Below, piece by piece: positions 1-6,468 of a stretch of DNA of 15,774 nt. A program made the translations under genes and the position numbers. Every line of letters starts with the position of its first letter. The stretch's first letter is position 1. A model generated the notes under the pieces. That model had not been told where the DNA came from. It saw only the letters and a list, made by a program, of their open reading frames with translations, and made no database searches. The DNA is from CALBZE01 sp036381255 (lineage in GTDB: Bacteria > Gemmatimonadota > Gemmatimonadetes > Longimicrobiales > RSA9), in contig DASVDG010000018.1 in NCBI GenBank assembly GCA_036381255.1, positions 1 through 15,774 on the forward strand, written 5' to 3'.

Positions 1-657
1 CACATGAGCGAATGGCGCACGTTCCGCTCCGAGCTGCGCGCGCCCCGCAGCGACGTCCTCGTCCTGCTGACGACGTTCTCGCTCACCGTGCTGTTCGACC
101 TGGTCATCGCCATCGAAGTCGGGATGGTCCTCGCGGCGTTCCTCTTCATGCGCCGCATGGCCGAGGTCACAAACATCCACGTCTTCACCCGAGAGTTCCG
201 CGAAACCGGCGAGGGAGACCCCGAAGCCGACCCCTACTCGCTCCAGCGGCGCGAGGTGCCGGACGGCGTCCAGGTCTACGAGATCCACGGGCCGTTCTTC
301 TTCGGCGCCGCCGAACGGTTCCGCGACACGCTCGGACGCTACGCGAAGAAACCGCGCGTGCTCATCCTCCGCATGCGCCACGTCTCCGCCGTCGATTCCA
401 CCGGGATCCGCGTGCTGCGCGAGGTCCTGGTCCGCAGCCGCGCCGACGGCACGCTCCTCGTCCTCTCCGGCGTCCACGCCCAGCCCATGGCCGCCCTCGC
501 CCGCGCCGGCCTGCTCGACGACATCGGCGACGAGAACATCTGCGGCAACATCGACCTCGCGCTGGACCGCGCCCGCGCCTACCTCGGCCTGGCCGCGTCG
601 GCGCCCCCGGCGCCGGCCGCCGCCGTGGCGGGCCCGCCCCCGGCGCAGCCCGGCTGA
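1..657 (+). CDS. SulP-family anion transporter, C-terminal part with STAS domain (5' truncated)
   Basis: The reading frame is already open at base 1 (a His codon precedes the first ATG at 4), so this is the 3' end of a longer gene whose membrane core lies left of the window. Numbering from the ATG at 4, residues about 18-50 form the last hydrophobic membrane segments. Residues about 88-195 form a STAS domain, with the signature DSTG at 131-134 following the ILRMRHVSAV strand. SulP proteins carry sulfate, bicarbonate or other anions across the inner membrane, and the cytoplasmic STAS domain modulates transport. The substrate cannot be told from this fragment. The last 20 residues are an Ala/Pro-rich tail. 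Codons here end mostly in C, whereas the downstream regulator uses many G-ending codons. The gene is separated from the sugar operon by a 240-base non-coding gap with its own promoter, so it is probably functionally unrelated. Confidence 0.9.
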   Translation, partial: HMSEWRTFRSELRAPRSDVLVLLTTFSLTVLFDLVIAIEVGMVLAAFLFMRRMAEVTNIHVFTREFRETGEGDPEADPYSLQRREVPDGVQVYEIHGPFFFGAAERFRDTLGRYAKKPRVLILRMRHVSAVDSTGIRVLREVLVRSRADGTLLVLSGVHAQPMAALARAGLLDDIGDENICGNIDLALDRARAYLGLAASAPPAPAAAVAGPPPAQPG

Positions 658-740
658 GCGGCGCGGTACGGACGAGTGGCGCGGCCCGGCGGAGTGGCGC
701 GGCACGGCACGGCTGAGCGGCACGGCGGAGCGGCGCGTCA
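656..740. repeat. Degenerate GC-rich tandem repeat (GAGYGGCRCGG units)
   Basis: Five imperfect copies of a unit starting GAGCGGCGCGG or GAGTGGCGCGG begin at 656, 674, 692, 715 and 728. The first steps are 18 and 18 bases, then 23 and 13. The repeat starts inside the stop codon of the SulP gene and fills the gap up to the promoter. It has no convincing reading frame of its own. It may be slippage-derived intergenic filler or a structured 3' end of the upstream transcript; no terminator-type T run follows it. Confidence 0.6.
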
Positions 741-748
741 TCGAAACC

Positions 749-778
749 TTGACAGCGGCCAGGCTCGCGTCGTATGGA
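749..778 (+). promoter_or_regulatory. Putative sigma-70 type promoter of the sugar operon
   Basis: A perfect TTGACA at 749-754 is followed after 18 bases by TATGGA at 773-778, a weak -10 match (3 of 6). Transcription would begin around 785, inside the first LacI-type operator (779-792). That is the usual geometry for repression by steric block. The -35 match stands out in this GC-rich setting, but the weak -10 and the unknown sigma preference of the host keep confidence moderate. Confidence 0.5.
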
Positions 779-792
779 TGTAACCGTTTTCA
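779..792. promoter_or_regulatory. LacI/GalR-family operator O1
   Basis: TGTAACCGTTTTCA fits the LacI-family palindromic consensus TGNAANCGNTTNCA at every defined position, with the central CG at 785-786. It lies directly downstream of the putative -10 element. The site is part of a 22-base direct repeat (778-799 and 824-845, one mismatch). The adjacent regulator has the recognition-helix residues VATVSR, the same as in E. coli GalR as I recall it, whose operators share the TGTAANCGNTT core. Binding by the product of the next gene is therefore the simplest reading. Confidence 0.8.
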
Positions 793-824
793 CTCGCGGC
801 CCGTTCCTGCGCGTCGCCACGTCA

Positions 825-838
825 TGTAACCGTTTTCA
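825..838. promoter_or_regulatory. LacI/GalR-family operator O2
   Basis: This is an identical second copy of TGTAACCGTTTTCA, 46 bases centre-to-centre from O1 and in the presumed 5' untranslated region of the regulator gene. Two identical operators flanking the start of transcription would allow cooperative binding, looping or roadblocking. The 46-base spacing is about 4.4 helical turns, so the sites are not on exactly the same face of relaxed DNA. Confidence 0.8.
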
Positions 839-883
839 ATCGCGGGGACGCGACGCGGGCGATGACGGGCCGCGCCCTCGACC

Positions 884-890
884 AGGGGGG
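884..890 (+). promoter_or_regulatory. Ribosome binding site deciding the regulator start
   Basis: AGGGGGG at 884-890 sits 7 bases before the ATG at 898. The upstream in-frame ATG at 862 has no such purine stretch. Starting at 898 also places the helix-turn-helix right at the N-terminus, as is normal in this family. Confidence 0.6.
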
Positions 891-897
891 TCGACCG

Positions 898-1932
898 ATG
901 CCGGCGACGATACGGGACGTAGCGCGAGAAGCCGGGGTGTCCGTGGCCACCGTTTCGCGCGTGTTCAACGACAGCGGTCCCGTGAAGGCGGAGACGCGGC
1001 GTCGGATCATGACGGTGGCGCGGCGGCTGCGCTTCGTGCCGAACACGGCGGCGCGGAGTCTGAGCACGCGGCGGACGCACGCGGTCGGCGTGGTCCTGCC
1101 GGATCTGCACGGCGAGTTCTTCTCCGAGGTGATCCGCGGGATCGACCAGGTGGTCCAGCGGCGCGGCTGTCACGTGCTGGTGTCGAGCTCGCACAACGAC
1201 CGGGCGGCGGTCGCGAAGGCGTTGCGAGCGATGCGGGGTCGGGTGGACGGGGTGGTGATCATGGCGCCGGACATGGATGTGCCGACGCTGGTCGCGAACC
1301 TGCCGGAGCGGCTCCCCGTGGTGCTGTTGAATTCCGACCTCGGCCACGGCCAATACGATTCCCTGAACATCGACAACTTCGGCGGTGCGTACGCGGTGAC
1401 GCGCCATCTGCTGCGGCGGGGGCACCGGCGCATCGGGATGATCTCGGGCGCGGACCACAACCACGATGCGCGGGAACGGCTGCGCGGCTACAGGGCGGCG
1501 CTGGCGGATGCGCGGGTGGAATTCCGGGAGGAGCTGGTCGCGCCGGGCGCGTTCACGGAGTCGTCGGGGCACGCTGCGGCGAAGCGGCTGCTGGCGCTGG
1601 CCCCGCGGCCGACGGCGATCTTCGCGGGGAACGACTCGATGGCGCTGGGCGCGTTGAGCGCGCTCCGGGCGGCGGGGCTTCGCGTGCCGGAGGACGTGGC
1701 GCTCACGGGGTTCGACGATGTTCCGATGGCGCGGTACGTAACGCCGCCGCTCACGACGGTGCGGGTCTCGATCGCGGAACTGGGCATGCGGGCGGCGGCG
1801 CGATTGTTCGACAGTCTCGAGGCGGGCGGCGGGGCGGAGCCGGTCCACGAGCTCCTCCCGACCGAGCTGGTGGTCCGATGCTCCTGTGGGGCGCAACAAC
1901 CGGTCCTTGAAGCGAAGGAGGCGGGATCATGA
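898..1932 (+). CDS. LacI/GalR-family transcriptional regulator
   Basis: This 344-residue protein has the usual length and layout of LacI-family sugar repressors. The N-terminal helix-turn-helix (residues 1-50) reads TIRDVAREAGVSVATVSRVF, followed by a hinge helix with NTAARSLSTRR. A periplasmic-binding-protein-like effector domain runs from about residue 60 (HAVGVVLPDL) through the typical IFAGNDSMALGAL and VALTGFDDVPMARYVTPPLTTV blocks. It should bind a sugar-derived effector in the cytoplasm and release DNA on binding. It is the first gene of the operon and lies just behind two matching operators, so negative autoregulation with control of the downstream genes is likely (inference). Its TGA overlaps the ATG of the TonB receptor gene by four bases (ATGA), which suggests translational coupling. 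The start at 898 is preferred over 862 because of the ribosome binding site and domain boundary. Confidence 0.93.
   Translation: MPATIRDVAREAGVSVATVSRVFNDSGPVKAETRRRIMTVARRLRFVPNTAARSLSTRRTHAVGVVLPDLHGEFFSEVIRGIDQVVQRRGCHVLVSSSHNDRAAVAKALRAMRGRVDGVVIMAPDMDVPTLVANLPERLPVVLLNSDLGHGQYDSLNIDNFGGAYAVTRHLLRRGHRRIGMISGADHNHDARERLRGYRAALADARVEFREELVAPGAFTESSGHAAAKRLLALAPRPTAIFAGNDSMALGALSALRAAGLRVPEDVALTGFDDVPMARYVTPPLTTVRVSIAELGMRAAARLFDSLEAGGGAEPVHELLPTELVVRCSCGAQQPVLEAKEAGS
1915..1921 (+). promoter_or_regulatory. Strong Shine-Dalgarno for the TonB-dependent receptor
   Basis: AAGGAGG at 1915-1921 lies 7 bases before the ATG at 1929, within the last codons of the regulator gene. It is the best match to the anti-Shine-Dalgarno sequence in the window. 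It would let the receptor be made at a higher level than the regulator from the same transcript. Confidence 0.7.
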
Positions 1933-4802
1933 CCGCAACAGGGTGGAGACGTCCAGTGTTCAGGAGGCTGCTCGTCGCGGGGGTGTTGGCCCTGATGGCG
2001 TGGGCCGACGCGGGTGCGCAGACGAGCACGGGCACGCTGCGCGGGCGCGTGCTCGATGAGGCCGGCGCGCCCGTGGCGGGCGCGACGGTGCGGGCGCGGA
2101 ACGTCGCGACGGGCGCGGAGCGCACGACGCTCTCCGCGGACAATGGGGCGTACCTTCTCGTCGGCCTCGCGCCCGGGGTCTACGAGCTCGGCGTCGAGGC
2201 GCTCGGCCGCGCGGCGGCGAGCCGTACGGTCCGGGTGCTGATCGGGCAGACGCTGATGATGGACCTGCACGCTGCAGCCGAGGCGATCGAGCTCGAGGGG
2301 ATCACGGTCGTCGGGAACCGTCCGATCGAGCTGCGGACGTCGGAGATCGCGACGAACGTGACGACGGAGCAGATCCGGTCGCTGCCGCAGCGGGACCGCA
2401 ACTTCCTGAACATGGCGGCGCTGGCGCCGGGGCTGACGGTCAGCCGGGACCAGATGAACCGCCAGATCTCGGCGGGCGGGCTCGCCTCGTCCAAGGTCAA
2501 CCTGTTCGTCGACGGCGCGAGCTACAAGAACGACATCCTCGAGGGCGGGCTCCACGGTCAGGACGCGAGCCGCGGCAACCCGTTCCCGCAGCTCGCGGTG
2601 CAGGAGTTCCGCGTACTCACGCAGAACTTCAAGGCGGAGTACCAGCGCGCGGCGAGCGCGATCGTCACGGCCACGACGAGGTCCGGAACGAACGACTTCG
2701 AGCTGAACGGGTTCGTCTACGGCCAGAACAAGGGCCTGGTCGAGCCGGACCCGGGGGCGGTGATCCTGTGCGATGAGGCGAAGGAGCGCGGCGATCCGTG
2801 CGCGCCCGAGCCGGAGTACGAGCGGCTGCAGTTCGGGCTGAGCGCGGGCGGCCCCATCATCCGGGATCGGATGCACTACTTCCTCGCCTACGAGGCGAAC
2901 GTCCAGAACCGCCAGGCGCAGGTCACGGTCGGGCGGCCGGAATTCCGGGACCAGTTCGCGCAGTACGAGGGGACGTTCGACCAGCCGTTCCGTTCACACC
3001 TGGGCGTGGCGAAGCTGTCGTACCAGCCGGCGGAGAACCAGACGCTCGACCTGAGCTGGCACGGCCGCTTCGAGAGCGACAAGCGCGGCTTCGGCGGGCA
3101 GACGTCCTACGAGTCGGCCGAGGACGTCCGGATCGGTTACAACGTCCTCACGCTCCAGCACTCGATGTCGGCGGGCGCCTGGTTCAACCAGGCACACATC
3201 AGCGCGCAGCGCTCGACGTGGAACCCGACCGTGGTGAACGAGGATCAGGACATCGGCCTGGAGTACCGGGGCGTCATCCGGATCGGCGCGCGGGACACGG
3301 AGCAGCGTTTCGTGCAGGACCGGCTCTCGTTCCGCGACGATCTGACGCGGTCCGGAGTCCGTTGGGCCGGCAATCACACGTTCAAGGCCGGCATCAACGT
3401 GGACTTCCTGCACTACGATGTCGAGAAGCGGTTCTCGGGGAACCCCGTGTTCGTGTTCGACCCGGCCGTGAGCATGACGGTGCCGATCGAGGCGCGCTGG
3501 GGGCGCGGCGACCCGGGGATGGACGAAGGGAACGTGCAGTTCGGCGTGTACGTCCAGGACGATTGGGACGTGACGCCGCGGCTGCAGCTCAATCTCGGCG
3601 TGCGCTGGGATGCGGAGACGAACCAGTTCAACAACAAGTGGGTGACGCCGGACAGCATCCGTGCGCGGCTGTCCGGGGTGGTGCCGGACAACTACTTCAC
3701 GCGCGGCACGGAAGACCGGCCGATGTACCTGGGTGCGTTCCAGCCGCGCGTCGGCTTCTCGTACGACGTGTTCGGGACGGGCCGCACGGTGGTGCACGGC
3801 GGCTTCGGCGTCTACTATGACCGCGAGGTGTGGAACCACCTCATCGACGAGCGGTTCCGGCTCCAGTGGCTGCACCGGACCTTCCAGTTCACGACGGACC
3901 CCGCGGCGGAGCCGACGAAGATCCCGTGGCAGGACGAGTACCTGAGCCGCGAGGGGCTCGAATCCCTCGTCAGCGGCGTCAACCCCGCCGGCATCGCCGA
4001 GGTGTTCCTGCTCGACAACGAGACGAAGCCGTCGAAGTCGCACCAGTGGAGCTTGGGCGTGCGCCAGGCGGTGGGCGACATCATGGTGGGCGCGACGTAC
4101 CGCGGCGTCCGCGGCTACAACCTGTTCAGCTGGTACTGCGCCACGCCCCACTCGGAGCACGGGTACTGCGGCGGCGGCGGCGCCGAGGTCGGCCTGCCGT
4201 ACAGCGTGCTGCTCTCCACGGATGAGGGGCGGTCGTGGTACGACGCCTTCGATCTGACGATCGAGAAGCCGTACACCCCGGATTCGCGGTGGGGCTTCAC
4301 CTTCGCGTACACCCTCGCCGATGCGGAGCGGAAGGGCTTCGACTTCTTCACGCTCGACTTCCCGGGCGTGGCCCCGGACGACTGGCCGGTCATCGACCAG
4401 GCGATCGAAAAGCACCGGATCGTGGCCAGCGCGATCGTCGGCCTGCCGTACGACGTGCAGTTGAGCACGCTGATCCAGCTCGGCTCCGGCGTCCCCTACG
4501 ACCGGCGTGACGAGACGAACGGCTGGGGCCCGCGGCGGGTGATGGTGGATTGGGCGAGCCAGGATGCGCCGAATTTCCGGCAGGTCGATTTCCGGCTGCG
4601 CAAGGACGTGACGCTGCCGACCGGCGGCCGCGTCGGCATCGTCGCCGATGCGATCAACATCTTCAACCACGACAATTTCCGTGGATACGAGCCGCTGGCC
4701 GTGTTCTCGGACGGCACGTCGAACCCGAATTTCGGCAAGCCGCAGACCTGGACGGCCGACCCCGGTCGCCGGCTCCAGATCGGCCTGGACTTCTCATTCT
4801 GA
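1929..4802 (+). CDS. TonB-dependent receptor, Oar/SusC-like with carboxypeptidase-regulatory-like N-terminal domain
   Basis: This 957-residue protein is an outer-membrane, TonB-energised importer. The signal peptide covers residues 1 to about 30 (RR, hydrophobic core, cleavage near ADAGA-Q). Residues about 33-115 form a CarboxypepD_reg-like fold (TLRGRVLDEAGAPVAGATVRA, then DNGAYLLVGLAPGVYEL). A plug region follows at about 125-255 (ITVVGNRP, SLPQRDRNFLNMAALAPGL, VNLFVDGASYKNDILEGG). The rest is a beta-barrel with typical strands such as YVQDDWDVTPRLQLNLGVRWD near 540-560. The protein ends in LDFSF, and a C-terminal aromatic residue is the usual barrel-assembly signal. Receptors of this architecture take up glycans or peptides. 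Its operon with glycosidases and a sugar ABC importer suggests an oligo- or polysaccharide substrate (inference). No SusD-type surface lipoprotein is encoded next to it. It is probably co-regulated from the operators upstream of the regulator. Confidence 0.92.
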   Translation: MTATGWRRPVFRRLLVAGVLALMAWADAGAQTSTGTLRGRVLDEAGAPVAGATVRARNVATGAERTTLSADNGAYLLVGLAPGVYELGVEALGRAAASRTVRVLIGQTLMMDLHAAAEAIELEGITVVGNRPIELRTSEIATNVTTEQIRSLPQRDRNFLNMAALAPGLTVSRDQMNRQISAGGLASSKVNLFVDGASYKNDILEGGLHGQDASRGNPFPQLAVQEFRVLTQNFKAEYQRAASAIVTATTRSGTNDFELNGFVYGQNKGLVEPDPGAVILCDEAKERGDPCAPEPEYERLQFGLSAGGPIIRDRMHYFLAYEANVQNRQAQVTVGRPEFRDQFAQYEGTFDQPFRSHLGVAKLSYQPAENQTLDLSWHGRFESDKRGFGGQTSYESAEDVRIGYNVLTLQHSMSAGAWFNQAHISAQRSTWNPTVVNEDQDIGLEYRGVIRIGARDTEQRFVQDRLSFRDDLTRSGVRWAGNHTFKAGINVDFLHYDVEKRFSGNPVFVFDPAVSMTVPIEARWGRGDPGMDEGNVQFGVYVQDDWDVTPRLQLNLGVRWDAETNQFNNKWVTPDSIRARLSGVVPDNYFTRGTEDRPMYLGAFQPRVGFSYDVFGTGRTVVHGGFGVYYDREVWNHLIDERFRLQWLHRTFQFTTDPAAEPTKIPWQDEYLSREGLESLVSGVNPAGIAEVFLLDNETKPSKSHQWSLGVRQAVGDIMVGATYRGVRGYNLFSWYCATPHSEHGYCGGGGAEVGLPYSVLLSTDEGRSWYDAFDLTIEKPYTPDSRWGFTFAYTLADAERKGFDFFTLDFPGVAPDDWPVIDQAIEKHRIVASAIVGLPYDVQLSTLIQLGSGVPYDRRDETNGWGPRRVMVDWASQDAPNFRQVDFRLRKDVTLPTGGRVGIVADAINIFNHDNFRGYEPLAVFSDGTSNPNFGKPQTWTADPGRRLQIGLDFSF

Positions 4803-4821
4803 CGCCCGTTGAGGCGCCCCC

Positions 4822-4852
4822 CCGGGCGGGCGGCCGCGCGCCGCCCGTCCGG
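4822..4852 (+). other. Intercistronic GC-rich hairpin
   Basis: An inverted repeat forms a 13-bp stem: 4822-4834 pairs with 4840-4852 around the 5-base loop CGCGC, with a single G-U pair at 4826/4848. It lies 20 bases after the receptor stop and 29 bases before the GH144-like start. No T run follows, so it is not a classic intrinsic terminator. It could stabilise the 3' end of the receptor mRNA, cause partial termination, or dampen translation of the next gene, whose own Shine-Dalgarno is weak. Confidence 0.55.
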
Positions 4853-4881
4853 AGCGGGGCGGTCGCAACCGCGAGTAGGTC

Positions 4882-6321
4882 ATGCGGAAACTTTCGATTT
4901 TGCTGTCCATAGTGCTGGTGTGCGCCGCGTGCGGCGCATCCCCGGGCCCGGCGGACCCGGCGGACGGCGCGGTCTCCCCGGCGGACCTGGCGTTCCTCGA
5001 CACGCTCCAGCACCGGACGTTCCGCTTCTTCTGGGAGCGTGCGAACCCGGAGAACGGGCTGGTCCCGGACCGCTGGCCGACGCCGTCGTTCTCGAGCATT
5101 GCGGCGGTCGGCTTCGGGCTCCCGGCGTACGCCGTCGGGATCGAACGCGGCTGGATCACGCGTGCCGAAGGCGCGGACCGCGTCCGCACCACGCTGCGCT
5201 TCCTGTGGAACGCGCCGCAGGGCGACGCGCCCGCCGGGGTCAGCGGGTACCAGGGCTTCTTCTACCACTTCCTGGACATGCGGACGGGACACCGCTTCGA
5301 GCAGGTCGAGCTGTCCACGATCGACACGGCGCTGCTCATGGCGGGCGTGCTGTTCTGCATGGAGTACTTCGACGGGCCCGACCCGGTGGAGGCGGAGATC
5401 CGCGCACTCGCGGATTCGCTCTACCGCCGCGTGGACTGGGCCTGGATGCTGAACGAGAACGGCCGGATCTCGATGGGGTGGCGCCCCGACCGGGGGTTCA
5501 TCACGTACGACTGGCGCGGCTACAACGAGGCCATGGTGCTCCTCATCCTGGCGCTCGGCTCGCCGACGCACCCGGTGCCCGAGGACGTGTGGACGACGTA
5601 CACGAGCACGAACGCATGGGGCGACTACTACGGCCAGGAACACGTCGGCTTCGCGCCGCTGTTCGGGCACCAGTACTCGCACATATTCATCGATTTCCGC
5701 GGGATCCAGGACGCGTACATGCGCGCGCGCGGGTTGGACTACTTCGAGAACTCGCGGCGGGCGACGCTCGCCCAGCGGCAGTACGCGATCGACAACCCCA
5801 TGGGGTGGCGCGGCTACGGCGCGGACGTGTGGGGGCTCACGGCGTCGGACGGCCCGGCGGACGCGACGCTCCCCGTGGACGGCACGCCCCGCCGGTTCTA
5901 CAGCTACACGGCTCGCGGGGCGTCCCACACGGACGTCCGCGACGACGGCACGCTGGCGCCGACCGCACTCGGCGGCTCGATCCCCTTCGCGCCGCCGCAA
6001 ACGATCCGCGCGCTCCGCGCGATCCGTGACCGCTACGGCGCGGCGATCTGGGGCGAATACGGCTTCCTGGACGCGTTCAACCCGACGTTCCAGTGGACCG
6101 ACGTCCCGCTCAAGCATGGGCGCGTGATCCCGGGGCTCGGCTGGTTCGACACGGATTACCTGGGCATCGACCAGGGGCCGATCGTGCTCATGGCGGAGAA
6201 CTACCGCAGCGGCCTGATCTGGGAACGCCTGCGGCAGAACCCGTACATCGTGCGCGGGTTGCGGCGCGCCGGCTTTGCCGGCGGCTGGCTGGACGGCGCC
6301 GACGTCGCCGCGCGGAGCTGA
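4882..6321 (+). CDS. GH144-like glycoside hydrolase (PF10091 'glucoamylase' fold), putative endo-beta-1,2-glucanase lipoprotein
   Basis: This 479-residue protein is an exported (alpha/alpha)6-barrel glycosidase. Residues 1-17 form a lipoprotein-type signal (MRKLSILLSIVLVCAAC), with Cys17 as the likely lipidated residue; the lipobox is non-canonical with Cys at -3. Family motifs follow in order: HRTFRFFWE (44-52), STIDTALLMAG (145-155), YNEAM (214-218), LALGSPTHPV (223-232), FGHQYSHIFIDFRGIQD (261-277), GADVWGLTASDGP (313-325), GEYGFLDAFNP (391-401) and WFDTDYLGIDQGPIVLMAEN (421-440). Glu216 in YNEAM and the Asp residues of WFDTDYLGID are plausible active-site residues. Characterised GH144 enzymes cleave linear beta-1,2-glucan to sophoro-oligosaccharides. 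PF10091 also covers the transglycosylase domain of cyclic beta-1,2-glucan synthase (GH189), so the exact specificity is inference. The GH94-type phosphorylase in the same operon supports a beta-1,2-glucan substrate. The start lies 79 bases after the receptor gene and its ribosome binding site is weak. Confidence 0.87.
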   Translation: MRKLSILLSIVLVCAACGASPGPADPADGAVSPADLAFLDTLQHRTFRFFWERANPENGLVPDRWPTPSFSSIAAVGFGLPAYAVGIERGWITRAEGADRVRTTLRFLWNAPQGDAPAGVSGYQGFFYHFLDMRTGHRFEQVELSTIDTALLMAGVLFCMEYFDGPDPVEAEIRALADSLYRRVDWAWMLNENGRISMGWRPDRGFITYDWRGYNEAMVLLILALGSPTHPVPEDVWTTYTSTNAWGDYYGQEHVGFAPLFGHQYSHIFIDFRGIQDAYMRARGLDYFENSRRATLAQRQYAIDNPMGWRGYGADVWGLTASDGPADATLPVDGTPRRFYSYTARGASHTDVRDDGTLAPTALGGSIPFAPPQTIRALRAIRDRYGAAIWGEYGFLDAFNPTFQWTDVPLKHGRVIPGLGWFDTDYLGIDQGPIVLMAENYRSGLIWERLRQNPYIVRGLRRAGFAGGWLDGADVAARS

Positions 6322-6468
6322 GCGATGCGCGCGGCACGGCGACCGATGTTCGGGCGCGGCGTGCGGCGGGCCGCCGGTGCCGCGCCGACGCGGCCGGCGG
6401 TGGCCTCGTCACGCGCGCCGGCGCCGCGCGGTGCGCCGTCGTCTCGCCGTACGCCGGGGGCGAGCCGC
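6322..6468 (+). other. Leader region before the sugar-binding protein gene
   Basis: This 147-base stretch is open in the frame of the next gene from an ATG at 6325. Translation would give a strongly Arg/Ala/Pro-biased peptide without hydrophobic character, placed in front of a complete lipoprotein signal. It is more likely untranslated than an N-terminal extension. It is very GC-rich with short palindromes such as GCGCCGGCGC, but no promoter, operator or T run was seen. Confidence 0.45.

Noticed and set aside
778..845. Two 22-base near-identical repeats separated by 24 bases, resembling a minimal CRISPR array
   Set aside because: There are only two copies. The repeats contain a textbook LacI-type palindrome at a promoter in front of a LacI gene, and no cas genes are present.
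862..897. Earlier ATG start for the LacI-family regulator at 862
   Set aside because: It lacks a ribosome binding site and would add 12 residues before the helix-turn-helix, whereas 898 has AGGGGGG at correct spacing.
774..1910. 378-codon + strand open frame overlapping the regulator
   Set aside because: It is a Gly/Ala/Arg-rich shadow in another frame with no domain, running over the operators and the whole regulator gene.
4822..4852. Hairpin as an intrinsic terminator
   Set aside because: The stem is strong, but no T run follows and the downstream genes lack a visible promoter of their own.
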